Origin: Deltaproteobacteria bacterium
GTDB taxonomy: Bacteria; Desulfobacterota; Anaeroferrophillalia; Anaeroferrophillales; Tharpellaceae
Reading direction: 5' to 3'
Length of the DNA: 38,039 bases
Assembly (NCBI GenBank): GCA_016938065.1
Contig: JAFGVI010000094.1
Span: 1-38,039, forward strand
The notes below the pieces were generated by a model. That model did not search any database and was not told the origin of the DNA. It was given only the letters and a program-made list of their open reading frames with translations. The position numbers and the translations under genes are program-made. Shown piece by piece: positions 1-8,558 of the stretch. Each line of letters begins with the position of its first letter. Position 1 is the stretch's first letter.

Positions 1-1671
1 CTGGCGCAGTATTTTAATCGTAACCAGATTGCGGGAATGGATCAGAGCCTGACGAACCGTAGTCGGCCCATAGAACTGCTGTTCATAATTCTGCGGTTTC
101 CAGGCGGCACTCCAGTCGTCGCCACCATCTTTGTAAACGATCGGGCTATCCAGAAAAATTGAGGCCGGCGTCAGACCGTTATCGAGACCGGCCGCGTAAA
201 TAATCGGCTTGAAGGCCGAGCCGGGTGAGCGCCGCGATTGAATCGCCCGGTTAAATTCGCTCGCCTGAAAATCCCGCCCCCCAACCATAGCTTTAACCAG
301 GCCGGTTTTCGGCTCTAAAGCCAGCAATGCAGCTTCGGCTTCGGGCTCTTCCTCCAGGCTCACCTCAATTTGCGGAAGAACCTCCCCGCTGACTTTTTTA
401 ATTCTGACCAGCACGACATCACCAACCTCCAGCGCGGCGGAAGGTTTGGCAATTTTAGCCCGTGAATGACGCGTGCCGTCAGGTTCCGGCCGCCGGGCCC
501 AATCCATATTCTTAAGTGCGAGCCGGGCTTGGCTGCCGCCCAGATCAAGCAGAACCAGCTCTTGCCCATCATCGACATTAAGCACCAGGGCCTGGCAGTA
601 ACGCCCGACCTCAAGACCGTTATGAGCAAGGGTTTCACGCTCATTTTTCAACGCCGCCAGAAATTCATCGCACTCCTGAGGAGTCGTCAGATGTTGCAGA
701 GGACCGCGAAAACCACGCCTTTTGGCCAGATCGCGCAAGCCCTGATCAATGGCAGTCCGAGCCGCCTGCTGCCAGGCCACATCGACCCCGGTATAAACCT
801 GAAGACCCTCTTTGTAGAGCTGATCGTAACCATATTTTTTTTCTAGATAACGGCGCACATGCTCAGTATAATAGGGCGTTTTAGACGAGGGATCAGCTTC
901 TGAAACCAGAACCACTTTGGTTAGAAGGGCCTCTTTCAACTGCTCTCGGGTGATAAAATCATGTTCCAGCATCTGCCCCAACACGTAGCGCTGGCGCGCG
1001 GCCGAGGCTTCCGGATTGTTGATCGGCGAGAGATTGCTCGGCGCTTTCGGCATGCCGGCAATAATGGTCATCTCAGCCAGATTGAGATCCCGGACTTTTT
1101 TTCCAAAATATCGCTGGGAGGCCATTTCAACCCCGTACATGCCGTGGCCCAGATAAATCTGATTCAGATAGATGAAAAGGATTTCATCCTTGGTCAGGTA
1201 TTTTTCGATTCGATAAGCGAGCAGGGCCTCTTTAATCTTCCTTTTAAACTTACGCTCCGGCGTCAAAAGCAGCGATTTGGTGACCTGCTGAGTGATCGTA
1301 CTGCCCCCCTGAACAATCCGGCGGGCCTCAATATTCTTGACCATGGCCCGAGCGATCCCGAGAAAATCAAGCCCCTGATGCTCGTAAAAACGACTGTCTT
1401 CACTGGCGATAAAGGCCTTTTTCAGAAGGTCTGGAATCTCCTCGACCGGAGCAATCTTCCTTTTTTCGAGACCAAAGCGACCTATCAGCTGACCATCTTG
1501 AGCAAAAACCTCAGTCATGGTGTAAGGATGATAATCTTTAAGGGAGGTAATTTTCGGCAGATCACGAGCATAGTAATAGAAAACTCCGGCCAGCAAACCA
1601 GCTCCGACAAGGCTGCCCAGGAGACCCAACAGAAATATTATTTTAATTATTTTAATAGTTTTATGTATCAT
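1..1671 (-). CDS. mrcA: Penicillin-binding protein 1A, C-terminus cut by window edge
   Basis: Bifunctional peptidoglycan glycosyltransferase/transpeptidase of the inner membrane, 557 codons visible and open at the left edge. Residues about 7-34 form a hydrophobic signal anchor. The GT51 domain shows the catalytic-Glu motif EDSRFYEHQG (E91), then GGSTITQQ and the motif KYLTKDEILFIYLNQIYLG. The transpeptidase domain has the active-site Ser in SAFK (S485) and the SxN motif SRN (546-548); the KTG motif must lie beyond the edge. An internal stretch between the two domains, about residues 270-430, fits the OB-like insert of class A PBP1A proteins. The start is the ATG three bases after the rsmA stop, so it is the last visible gene of the murE-tsaD-rsmA string. 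The alternative symbol ponA is equally usable. Confidence 0.95.
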   Translation of the reverse strand, partial: MIHKTIKIIKIIFLLGLLGSLVGAGLLAGVFYYYARDLPKITSLKDYHPYTMTEVFAQDGQLIGRFGLEKRKIAPVEEIPDLLKKAFIASEDSRFYEHQGLDFLGIARAMVKNIEARRIVQGGSTITQQVTKSLLLTPERKFKRKIKEALLAYRIEKYLTKDEILFIYLNQIYLGHGMYGVEMASQRYFGKKVRDLNLAEMTIIAGMPKAPSNLSPINNPEASAARQRYVLGQMLEHDFITREQLKEALLTKVVLVSEADPSSKTPYYTEHVRRYLEKKYGYDQLYKEGLQVYTGVDVAWQQAARTAIDQGLRDLAKRRGFRGPLQHLTTPQECDEFLAALKNERETLAHNGLEVGRYCQALVLNVDDGQELVLLDLGGSQARLALKNMDWARRPEPDGTRHSRAKIAKPSAALEVGDVVLVRIKKVSGEVLPQIEVSLEEEPEAEAALLALEPKTGLVKAMVGGRDFQASEFNRAIQSRRSPGSAFKPIIYAAGLDNGLTPASIFLDSPIVYKDGGDDWSAAWKPQNYEQQFYGPTTVRQALIHSRNLVTIKILRQ

Positions 1672-1674
1672 AAC

Positions 1675-2544
1675 CTATAATTTCCGCCACACTGCCAGAC
1701 AATCGGCAAGGCGCACCAGTTCGGCCGGACTCAAGGTCGCCGGACGATCGCTCGGAGAGAATCCGGCGGCAACCAGCTTTTTACTCAAAACTTCACGTTT
1801 TAAATTTGGCAGGAGACTTTTCAAAGGATTGATAATCTGCTTGCGGCGCTGACTGAAAATTGTATGCACCAGCCGTTCAAAGAGATCCGCGTCGCCAACA
1901 GGATAACGGGGCTGTTCGAGAAATTCAAAGCGCACAACCCGGGACCAGACCTTAGGCCGCGGTGAAAAAGCGGCGGGAGAGACTTTGAAACCGGCATCGA
2001 TATCACAATAGAGCCCGACATTAACCGTCAAACGTCCGTAATCACGACTGCCGACCTCAGCCAGAAGGCGCAGTGCCACCTCCTCCTGCATCATCAGAAT
2101 CGCGCGCGAAAAGAGATGCCGATATTTGATCAGGCGGAAAAGTATCGGAGTCGTTATCTGATAAGGTATATTGGCAATAACCGCGACCGGCGTGGGAAAT
2201 TTCCGGCTGTCGGCAAAGGTCTGCTCCAGATCGGTTTTGAGGAAATCACCACACTGCAGGCAAAAGTCAGTCTCTGGAATATGATTGAAACGCTCGGCAA
2301 GAGGAGTCCAGAGATCGCCATCAGCCTCGACCGCCAATACCCGAGCCCCGGTTTCAAGCAGTGCGGCCGTCAAGACCCCTTCCCCCGGGCCGATTTCGAG
2401 CACACTCTCACCGCTTTGCGGCGCCGCCAGAGCAATAATCCTGGAGATTGTCTGATGATCGCGCAGAAAGTGCTGGCCCAGACGTTTCTTGGCCTGACGG
2501 GCTGAAATTTTAAAGGTATGCAAAGTCGAAGGTTTTGATTTCAC
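1675..2544 (-). CDS. rsmA: 16S rRNA (adenine1518/1519-N6)-dimethyltransferase RsmA
   Basis: KsgA/RsmA-type enzyme that dimethylates two adjacent adenines in helix 45 of 16S rRNA during small-subunit assembly, using S-adenosylmethionine. It has 289 aa, within the usual 265-300. Visible motifs are KKRLGQHFLRD at the N-terminus, the SAM-binding loop VLEIGPGEGVLT, the acidic SAM-ribose contact in VLAVEAD, and the catalytic NIPY motif (IANIPYQITTPILF). The C-terminal helical region with FSQRRKQ is typical. The start is a GTG with no clear Shine-Dalgarno; no later in-frame start precedes the conserved region. It lies 19 bases after tsaD and 3 before the PBP1A gene, so the three are probably co-transcribed. 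Confidence 0.96.
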   Translation of the reverse strand: MKSKPSTLHTFKISARQAKKRLGQHFLRDHQTISRIIALAAPQSGESVLEIGPGEGVLTAALLETGARVLAVEADGDLWTPLAERFNHIPETDFCLQCGDFLKTDLEQTFADSRKFPTPVAVIANIPYQITTPILFRLIKYRHLFSRAILMMQEEVALRLLAEVGSRDYGRLTVNVGLYCDIDAGFKVSPAAFSPRPKVWSRVVRFEFLEQPRYPVGDADLFERLVHTIFSQRRKQIINPLKSLLPNLKREVLSKKLVAAGFSPSDRPATLSPAELVRLADCLAVWRKL

Positions 2545-2563
2545 GATTGTTTTGCTTTAGATT

Positions 2564-3562
2564 TCACAATGGCAGACGGGAACTGGGATTGAGGGTCAGA
2601 TCATCAAATTGGCCGGCCTTTAGACGACGACGACCAACCAGACCGATCATGGCCGCATTATCGGTGCAGAATTTCGGCGGAGCGAGAAAAAAATCTACTC
2701 CCTGTTCCGCAGCGGCCTGACTCAGGCGCTGGCGCAGGTAAGCGTTACAGGAGACCCCTCCAGCCAGGGCTACATTTTTTATCTGATAACGCTCCGCCGC
2801 AATCAAGGTTTTACGCACCAGAACATCGGTTACCGCCTCCTGAAATGAGGCGGCTAAATCGCTGATAAAAAGTGCCGTCAGCTGCTCCCGCTGAGCCAGG
2901 ACCGTGCGCACCGCGGTTTTGAGACCGCTGAAACTGAAATCAAGCGAATCCCGCCCGAGCCAGGCCCGCGGCAGTTTAATGGCAGCAGGATCACCTTCAC
3001 GCGCCCGTTTTTCGATCACCGGCCCCCCGGGAAAACCTAAATCCAGCATTCTCGCAACCTTGTCAAAAGCTTCACCGGCGGCATCATCGATAGTCCGCCC
3101 CAGAAGTTCATAGTCATGCCAGTCCCGGGCCAGATAAAGACTGGAGTGACCGCCGGAAACCACCAGGCCGATAAAAGGAAAACTCAAATCGGGATTGGTC
3201 AATAACGGCGAAAGCAGATGGCCTTCGACATGGTTGATGCCGAGCAGCGTAATTTTCCGGGCAAAAGCCAGCGATTTAGCATAGGCCACCCCTACCAACA
3301 GAGAACCCACCAGTCCCGGCCCCTTGGTCACACAGACGGCCTCAATTTCAGCCAGAGAGGTTTGAGCTTCGCTCAAAGCCCGCTCAACCACCCAAGCGAT
3401 ATTTTCACAATGACGCCTTGAAGCCAGTTCCGGAACGATACCGCCGTAAAGTTCGTGCAGAGCCACCTGACTGGAGACAATACTGGAGAGAACCTGGTTT
3501 TCAGACCCCAGCACCGCGGCACAGGTATCATCACAGGAAGTTTCAATTGCAAGCAGAGTCAT
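2564..3562 (-). CDS. tsaD: tRNA N6-threonylcarbamoyladenosine transferase TsaD
   Basis: Kae1/Qri7-family ATPase-fold protein that, with TsaB and TsaE, moves the threonylcarbamoyl group from TC-AMP to A37 of ANN-decoding tRNAs. It has 332 aa, slightly short of the common 335-345. Hallmarks are AIETSCDDT at the N-terminus, the metal-binding His pair H111 and H115 in INHVEGHLLSPL, the nucleotide-binding VVSGGHSSL loop, and GGVSCNAYLR near the C-terminus. The ATG start is preceded by AAAGG. It follows murE by 14 bases. The TsaB and TsaE partners are not in this window. Confidence 0.97.
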   Translation of the reverse strand: MTLLAIETSCDDTCAAVLGSENQVLSSIVSSQVALHELYGGIVPELASRRHCENIAWVVERALSEAQTSLAEIEAVCVTKGPGLVGSLLVGVAYAKSLAFARKITLLGINHVEGHLLSPLLTNPDLSFPFIGLVVSGGHSSLYLARDWHDYELLGRTIDDAAGEAFDKVARMLDLGFPGGPVIEKRAREGDPAAIKLPRAWLGRDSLDFSFSGLKTAVRTVLAQREQLTALFISDLAASFQEAVTDVLVRKTLIAAERYQIKNVALAGGVSCNAYLRQRLSQAAAEQGVDFFLAPPKFCTDNAAMIGLVGRRRLKAGQFDDLTLNPSSRLPL

Positions 3563-3576
3563 AGCTGCCTTTTAAC

Positions 3577-5088
3577 TCATTTGGCTGGTGGGGACAAGGT
3601 AAAAGAAGAATTCTCCATTTCCCGGCAAAGCCGTAAAAGTTCAACCCGATCGTCGAAGAAAGTCTTTTCACCGCCAATCTCCTGATAATCTTCATGACCT
3701 TTACCGGCCACCAGAAGAAGATCGTACGGCTGCAGCATTTTGACTGCAGCCTCAAGGGCTTGCCGTCGATCGAGAATAACCTCGCAAACCTGCCGGAACG
3801 GAACACCGGAAACAATCTCATCAGCAATGGCTCGAGGGTCTTCGTTACGGGGATTGTCATTGGTGATGATAATATGGTCAGCAAAAGCTGCCGCGACCCG
3901 ACCCATACGCGGCCTTTTGCCCCGATCCCGATCGCCGCCGCAGCCAAAAACCACAAGCAGCCGACGATGCGGCAAACTTTTAAGGGTCTGCAAAACTTTG
4001 AGCAGCGCGTCGTCGGTATGCGCATAATCAACCAAAGCCAGAGCGTGATTGGGAAAGGCTACCGCCTGCAAGCGGCCCGGCACCCCGACCGTGGCCCTGA
4101 AAGCGGCAGTTATCACATCCCAGCTAATTCCCAAACCTCGAGCCATCAAAGCTGCCGCCGCCATATTATCAGCATTATAGCGGCCCACCAGCGGGGCACA
4201 CCAGCGCCGGGCCTCATGACAACCGGTCAATTGACAAACCTGTCCGAAGAGTCCTTCACGCACTATCCGTAAAACGTAATCCTGATCCCGGCGTAAACGC
4301 CCCCAGGTTTTCATTTGACAACCGGTTATTTCTCTCTGCAAACGCCGTCCATAAGGATCATCACCATTGAGCACGATCACGGCATCATCGTTAAGTAACG
4401 TCTGAAAAAGCACACGTTTTGCCAGATAATAGTTCTCCATGCTCCGGTGGTAATCAAGATGATCACCGCTCAGGTTGGTAAAAACCGCTCCGCCAAAACG
4501 CGAGCTTCCTAAACGGCTCTGCAGCAGAGCATGACTTGACACTTCAAGCACCGCCCGGTGACAGCCGTTTTTCACCATCTCTCTAAAAAGGGCCTGGAGA
4601 ACGAAGGGATCCGGGGTCGTTCGTGAAGCCGCCTCCCAGGTACCGCCGCAATCATAACCAACGGTCCCGATCATGCCAACCTTTTCGCCAAGCTGCAAAA
4701 AAATCTCGCGCAATAAAAAGGCAGTGGTGGTTTTACCATTGGTGCCGGTAATCCCGATCAGCTGAAGATTACAAGCGGGAAAATCGTACATGACCTCAGC
4801 CGCTCCGGCTGCTGCCGCATAAGCATCAGTAACCCGCACACAGGCGACAGCAGACGACATATCGAGTTCTTTTTCACTGATTACGGCCACCGCTCCGGCA
4901 ACCAGAGCCTGCTCGATATAATGATGACCATCAGCCAAAGTGCCGCTCACCGCCACGAAAAGCCAGCCCGGACGGACTTTACGCGAATCATTCGTGGCCC
5001 CGGCAATCTCGATCAGGACACCACCTTTCACTTCTCTTATAAGGGGCCGCAGATGTTCAAGATATTCACTTAAGTACTTCGTCTTCAC
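3577..5088 (-). CDS. murE: UDP-MurNAc-tripeptide synthetase MurE (meso-DAP adding)
   Basis: Cytoplasmic Mur ligase that adds the third stem-peptide residue to UDP-MurNAc-L-Ala-D-Glu using ATP. The N-terminal domain is followed by the P-loop GITGTNGKTTTAF, then the substrate-binding DYHRSMENYY region. The C-terminal domain has the DNPR motif (TNDNPRNEDP), which in this family marks meso-diaminopimelate rather than lysine specificity. I place the start at the GTG at 5088, because GGGAGG lies a few bases upstream; a longer reading from a GTG at 5136 adds 16 residues but has no ribosome-binding site. The chosen form has 503 aa. It is probably first in murE-tsaD-rsmA-mrcA. No murF, mraY or other dcw genes are adjacent, so murE stands apart from a division cluster here. 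Confidence 0.96.
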   Translation of the reverse strand: MKTKYLSEYLEHLRPLIREVKGGVLIEIAGATNDSRKVRPGWLFVAVSGTLADGHHYIEQALVAGAVAVISEKELDMSSAVACVRVTDAYAAAAGAAEVMYDFPACNLQLIGITGTNGKTTTAFLLREIFLQLGEKVGMIGTVGYDCGGTWEAASRTTPDPFVLQALFREMVKNGCHRAVLEVSSHALLQSRLGSSRFGGAVFTNLSGDHLDYHRSMENYYLAKRVLFQTLLNDDAVIVLNGDDPYGRRLQREITGCQMKTWGRLRRDQDYVLRIVREGLFGQVCQLTGCHEARRWCAPLVGRYNADNMAAAALMARGLGISWDVITAAFRATVGVPGRLQAVAFPNHALALVDYAHTDDALLKVLQTLKSLPHRRLLVVFGCGGDRDRGKRPRMGRVAAAFADHIIITNDNPRNEDPRAIADEIVSGVPFRQVCEVILDRRQALEAAVKMLQPYDLLLVAGKGHEDYQEIGGEKTFFDDRVELLRLCREMENSSFTLSPPAK

Positions 5089-5210
5089 ACCACCCTCCCG
5101 AAAAGAATCAAGCCTGCTCGTCACTACAGCAAACACCGGAGAAACGGTTCGACTGCATCACGCGTAAACTGAATAGTAGATTATTTGACTGCCGGCAAAA
5201 TCAACTAAAA

Positions 5211-5252
5211 CGCAAAAAACCGCACAATCTGAAAACTGTGCGGTTTTTTGCG
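5211..5252 (-). terminator. Intrinsic terminator after tRNA-Lys
   Basis: A perfect 16-bp stem with a 10-base loop. Its core is CCGCACA/TGTGCGG flanked by six A:T pairs, so an oligo-U run follows the GC core when read on the minus strand. It begins 8 bases past the tRNA-Lys 3' end and separates that tRNA from murE. It would also work on the plus strand, but no plus-strand gene ends here. Confidence 0.85.
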
Positions 5253-5259
5253 GAAATTA

Positions 5260-5335
5260 TGGTGAGCCGTGCAGAGCTCGAATCTGCGACCCTCTGATTA
5301 AAAGTCAGATGCTCTACCAACTGAGCTAACGGCCC
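5260..5335 (-). tRNA. tRNA-Lys (anticodon UUU)
   Basis: Read on the minus strand this is a 76-base cloverleaf. The acceptor stem is GGGCCGT/ACGGCTC with one G-U pair. The D arm is GCTC-AGTTGGTAGA-GAGC-like, the anticodon stem is TCTGA/TCAGA with loop CTTTTAA (anticodon TTT), and the T arm is GCAGA-TTCGAGC-TCTGC. The discriminator is A and the CCA end is encoded. A terminator follows directly and a TTGACA-containing promoter candidate precedes it, so it looks like a single-tRNA transcription unit. Confidence 0.97.
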
Positions 5336-5360
5336 CGATCAATCTCACAATCGAGCGCCG

Positions 5361-5389
5361 CTTTTAACAAAATGATTTGACTTTGTCAA
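5361..5389 (-). promoter_or_regulatory. Candidate sigma70 promoter of tRNA-Lys
   Basis: On the minus strand there is a consensus -35 TTGACA (5389-5384), a 17-base spacer, and a -10 candidate TAAAAG (5366-5361) matching four of six consensus bases. The tRNA 5' end is 26 bases beyond the -10, leaving a short leader for RNase P. Inferred from sequence only. Confidence 0.5.
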
Positions 5390-5434
5390 GATAAATTCAA
5401 GTTACCATATATTACTGCAGACACCGAAGCAATC

Positions 5435-5463
5435 TGATTGAACAGGCCTGAACACTTTATAAT
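5435..5463 (+). promoter_or_regulatory. Possible promoter of the plus-strand TRAP operon
   Basis: A perfect -10 hexamer TATAAT at 5458-5463 lies 95 bases before the dctP start, but no good -35 sits at 16-18 bases. Either an activator compensates or the match is chance in this AT-rich stretch. The rest of 5336-5557 shows no open frame; I looked for a sigma54 GG-N10-GC element here and found none. Confidence 0.25.
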
Positions 5464-5557
5464 TTACTCTTGCATTTTGAGAAAAAAAGAACTATGGTCG
5501 CTTGCTAAGGTATATATCCGGTCATTTCAACAATTTTTCAGATGATGAGGTGTACTT

Positions 5558-6583
5558 ATGAACAAAAAAAGCAATACCTGTTTTTATGCCCTAATACTGT
5601 TACTGGCCGCCGCACTACTTTTTTCCATCCCGGTCAAGGCCATCGCCAAAGAGAAGAAAATTAAACTCTCTTACAGTATCTTCTTCCCTCCGACTCATGC
5701 TCAATGTAAAGCCGGAGAAGCGTGGGCCAAGGAGATTGAAAAACGCAGCAATGGCCAAGTTGAAATCACAGTTTATCCCGGTGGCACCTTGACCAAAGCT
5801 CCGCAAGTCTATGACGGGGTGGTTAACGGCATCTCAGATATCGGCATGTCCTGCTTTGCCTACACCCGGGGAAGATTCCCTCTGCTTGAGGGTATTGATC
5901 TTCCGGTCGGCTATCCTGACGGCAAAACCGCGACTAAAATCGCTACGGCCATCACCAGAGAGTTCAACCCCAAAGAGGTCCAGGACACCAAAGTTCTCTA
6001 TGTCCACGCTCATGGCCCGGGCGTCCTTCACACCAAAAGCAAGGCGGTTCAGCAATTATCCGACCTGAACGGACTCAAGATCCGCTCTACCGGCCTCAGT
6101 GCCAAGATAGTTAAGACGCTTGGCGCTCTGCCGGTTGCCATGCCTCAGGGAGACACCTATGAAGCCCTGCAGAAAGGAACCGTCGACGGAACTATCGGCC
6201 CGATTGAAGTCCTCAAAGGCTGGAAACAGGCTGAGGTCATAAAATACAGCACCGACATTCCCAGTATCGGCTACACGACCTCAATGTTTGTGGTCATGAA
6301 TAATGGAAAATGGCAGGCTCTACCAGATAACATAAAAAAGATTTTCGAAGATGTCAGCAACGAATGGGTCACCATCCAGGGCCAGGCCTGGGATGATGCC
6401 GATGCCGCCGGGCGAGCTTACACTCTGGAAAAAGGCAACCAGATATTCTCCCTTTCCGCCGAAGAGAGCGCCCTGTGGAAAAAGAAGGTCCAGCCGATCC
6501 TGGATGATTATGTTAAGAACACGACCGACAAAGGTCTGCCCGGCGATAAGGTTTTGGCCAGAATCAATGAATTGCTGAACTGA
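5558..6583 (+). CDS. dctP: TRAP transporter substrate-binding protein, DctP family (locus 1)
   Basis: Periplasmic solute receptor of a tripartite ATP-independent periplasmic transporter, 341 aa. Residues 1-30 are a Sec signal peptide (lysine-rich n-region, core [12 protein letters not shown], likely cleavage after a KA or IA site). The mature part begins with [14 protein letters not shown] and carries the family hallmarks [27 protein letters not shown] (the Arg that usually binds a substrate carboxylate) and [10 protein letters not shown]. The substrate is probably an organic acid, but the sequence does not identify which. The start has GAGG seven bases upstream. The small and large permease genes follow, after a gap containing a hairpin. 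Confidence 0.93.
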   Translation: MNKKSNTCFYALILLLAAALLFSIPVKAIAKEKKIKLSYSIFFPPTHAQCKAGEAWAKEIEKRSNGQVEITVYPGGTLTKAPQVYDGVVNGISDIGMSCFAYTRGRFPLLEGIDLPVGYPDGKTATKIATAITREFNPKEVQDTKVLYVHAHGPGVLHTKSKAVQQLSDLNGLKIRSTGLSAKIVKTLGALPVAMPQGDTYEALQKGTVDGTIGPIEVLKGWKQAEVIKYSTDIPSIGYTTSMFVVMNNGKWQALPDNIKKIFEDVSNEWVTIQGQAWDDADAAGRAYTLEKGNQIFSLSAEESALWKKKVQPILDDYVKNTTDKGLPGDKVLARINELLN

Positions 6584-6621
6584 GCGGTCTGCAGGCCGCA
6601 AAAATTCAGACTAACCAGAAA

Positions 6622-6673
6622 CTGTCGGCAGAAGGATGCTGAAGCTTTTTTTCAACGTCCCTTCCGCCGACAG
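6622..6673 (+). other. Intercistronic hairpin between dctP and dctQ (locus 1)
   Basis: Inverted repeat CTGTCGGC-A-GAAGG (6622-6635) against CCTTC-C-GCCGACAG (6660-6673): 13 of 14 positions pair, around a 24-base loop. No U-run follows, so it is not a typical terminator. Its position after the receptor gene suits an mRNA-stabilising stem that raises DctP over the permease. It also buries GAAGG and leaves the ATG at 6636 in the loop, which argues against that codon as the usual dctQ start. Confidence 0.6.
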
Positions 6674-6701
6674 CGTAATAACGGCAAGAGCCTTAAAAAA
6701 A

Positions 6702-7178
6702 ATGAGAAAAATAACTCAACAACTTGTAACCTTGATGAATTATCTGGCCGCCTTAAGTATTATCGCCATGATGCTGCTGACTTGCGCTGATGTAATTTTA
6801 CGTCTTTTTAAGCACCCCATTCTGGGAACCTACGAGCTCGTCGGACTTTTTGGCGCTCTGACAATTACTTTTGCCATTCCGGCGACTACGTTGAGCAAGG
6901 GACATGTCGCCGTCGATTTCTTGGTTGAGAAACTCCCGGCGGCAGCCCAAAAAATCTGCAACAGCATCGCCACACTGCTGAGCCTTTTCCTCTTTGCCTT
7001 AATCGCCTGGCAATCTTTTGTTTACGCCAACATTCTCAGAAACTCCGGAGAAGTCACCTTGAGCCTGCAGATGCCGTTCTACCCTATTATCTACGCCATT
7101 TCAGCCGCCTGCATGCTGGTCTGCATCGTGCTGATTTTTGAGCTTGCAGATATCTCACATAAAGAGCTGTGCATATGA
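6702..7178 (+). CDS. dctQ: TRAP transporter small permease subunit, DctQ family (locus 1)
   Basis: Small four-helix membrane subunit of the TRAP transporter, 158 aa from the chosen start. Hydrophobic segments begin around LMNYLAALSIIAMMLLTC, GTYELVGLFGALTITFAIP, ICNSIATLLSLFLFALIAW and FYPIIYAISAACMLVCIVL. The motif ADVILRLFKHPILGTYELVG is characteristic of DctQ. An in-frame ATG at 6636 would add 22 residues, but it sits inside a strong hairpin and its GAAGG is directly adjacent, so I prefer the ATG at 6702 even though its own Shine-Dalgarno is weak. The stop overlaps the dctM start as ATGA. Start choice is uncertain; the family call is not. Confidence 0.85.
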   Translation: MRKITQQLVTLMNYLAALSIIAMMLLTCADVILRLFKHPILGTYELVGLFGALTITFAIPATTLSKGHVAVDFLVEKLPAAAQKICNSIATLLSLFLFALIAWQSFVYANILRNSGEVTLSLQMPFYPIIYAISAACMLVCIVLIFELADISHKELCI

Positions 7179-8476
7179 GTCCCTTAGCCATTGGCCTTTT
7201 AGGTCTAGCCGCTCTGTTACTCCTTCTTTTCGCCCGGATTCCGGTCGGCTTCGCCATGGCCATCGTCGGCTTTACCGGCTTTGTTCAACTTGTCAATCTT
7301 GACGCCGCCCTCTCCCTGCTGGCCCGCGATGTCTTTTCAACCTTCAGCTCTTACGGTTTGACCGTCATACCGCTCTTTATATTTATGGGACAGGTATCTT
7401 TTCACGCCGGTATCAGCCGTCGCCTCTATGATACGGCTTACGCTTTTATCGGCCACCGGCCGGGAGGTCTGGCGATGGCAACAGTCGGTGCCTGTACCGC
7501 CTTTGGAGCGATCTGCGGATCGTCTCCGGCAACGGCGGCAACCATGGGCACGGTTGCCCTGCCGGAGATGAAACGTTACAACTATTCAATGGAACTGGCA
7601 ACCGGAGCTGTAGCTTCCGGCGGCAGCCTCGGCATGTTGATTCCACCAAGTGTCGTATTCATTGTCTACGGCATTATGACCGAACAATCAATCGGCAAGC
7701 TGTTTATGGCCGGAATCCTTCCCGGCCTGCTGATCGCTGCTCTCTTCTGTCTCGCAATCGCCTACTCCTGCCATCGCAATCCGAAACTTGGCCCTCCGGG
7801 GCCGGCCAAGAGCTGGCCGGAAAAGATTGCCTCATTAAAAGGAACAGCGGAAACCCTGCTGCTCTTCAGTCTGGTCATGGGCGGTCTTTTCGTCGGCCTT
7901 TTCACCCCTACCGAAGCCGGAGCGATTGGTGCCCTCTGCGGTATCGGCATTGCCTTAATGGGTCGTAATCTGACCTTTGCCAAACTTAAAATATCCCTGT
8001 TTGAAACCACCCGCACCGCCTGCATGGTCATGATCATCGTCACCGGCGCCGTCATCTTCGGTCATTTTCTGGCGGTCACCAGAATCCCCTTCGATCTGGC
8101 CGGCTGGGTCGCATCCCTGCCCTTGCCGCGATTCATAATTATGATGGTCATTATCGCGGTTTACCTGATCGGGGGTTGTTTCATCGATGCCCTGGCCCTG
8201 ATTCTGTTGACCGTACCCATATTTTATCCAGTTATTCTCTCGCTGAACTACGACCCTATCTGGTTTGGCGTCATCATTGTACTGGTCACCCAGATGGGGG
8301 TCATCTCGCCTCCGGTGGGCATCAATGTCTACGTTGTCAAAGGGGTCGCTCCGGAAATTCCGCTGGAAACCATTTTCAAAGGAATCATTCCTTTCCTGGT
8401 CGCATTAGTTATCGGTACCCTTATTTTAATCGCCATTCCCCAGATTTCTCTTTTCTTGCCCGGACTGATGCGCTAG
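7175..8476 (+). CDS. dctM: TRAP transporter large permease subunit, DctM family (locus 1)
   Basis: Large membrane subunit that carries out ion-coupled transport of the receptor-delivered substrate, 433 aa with about a dozen hydrophobic segments. Family motifs include FARIPVGFAMAIVGF, the GAICGSSPATAATMG repeat region, GGSLGMLIPPSVVFIVYG, FTPTEAGAIGAL and QMGVISPPVGINVYVVKG. The ATG at 7175 is chosen because it overlaps the dctQ stop as ATGA; a GTG at 7169 would add two residues. Operon order is dctP-dctQ-dctM, followed by the long bidirectional terminator at 8490. Confidence 0.94.
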   Translation: MSPLAIGLLGLAALLLLLFARIPVGFAMAIVGFTGFVQLVNLDAALSLLARDVFSTFSSYGLTVIPLFIFMGQVSFHAGISRRLYDTAYAFIGHRPGGLAMATVGACTAFGAICGSSPATAATMGTVALPEMKRYNYSMELATGAVASGGSLGMLIPPSVVFIVYGIMTEQSIGKLFMAGILPGLLIAALFCLAIAYSCHRNPKLGPPGPAKSWPEKIASLKGTAETLLLFSLVMGGLFVGLFTPTEAGAIGALCGIGIALMGRNLTFAKLKISLFETTRTACMVMIIVTGAVIFGHFLAVTRIPFDLAGWVASLPLPRFIIMMVIIAVYLIGGCFIDALALILLTVPIFYPVILSLNYDPIWFGVIIVLVTQMGVISPPVGINVYVVKGVAPEIPLETIFKGIIPFLVALVIGTLILIAIPQISLFLPGLMR

Positions 8477-8489
8477 GAGTTATCGCGCA

Positions 8490-8543
8490 GATTTATCAAA
8501 GCAAAAAGGCCGGGTAAACCCGGCCTTTTTGCTTTGATAAATC
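8490..8543. terminator. Bidirectional terminator, 26-bp perfect inverted repeat
   Basis: Two exact 26-base arms (8490-8515 and 8518-8543) are separated by AA. The core is GGCCGGGT/ACCCGGCC, flanked on each side by A5/T5 runs and further A:T-rich pairs. It sits between the convergent stops of dctM (8476, plus) and uspA (8559, minus), giving a GC stem followed by T-rich sequence in both directions. The perfect pairing far exceeds what termination needs. Confidence 0.85.
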
Positions 8544-8558
8544 CATAAACTATTTTTT

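Noticed and set aside
961-1680. 239-aa plus-strand open frame
   Set aside because: Lies opposite the PBP1A glycosyltransferase domain, which is clearly real on the minus strand; its protein has no family features.
5336-5557. Sigma54 promoter for the first TRAP operon, because TRAP genes are often NtrC/DctD-controlled and an NtrX lies nearby
   Set aside because: No GG-N10-GC pair with TGGCAC/TTGC-like context was found here or upstream of dctP locus 2.
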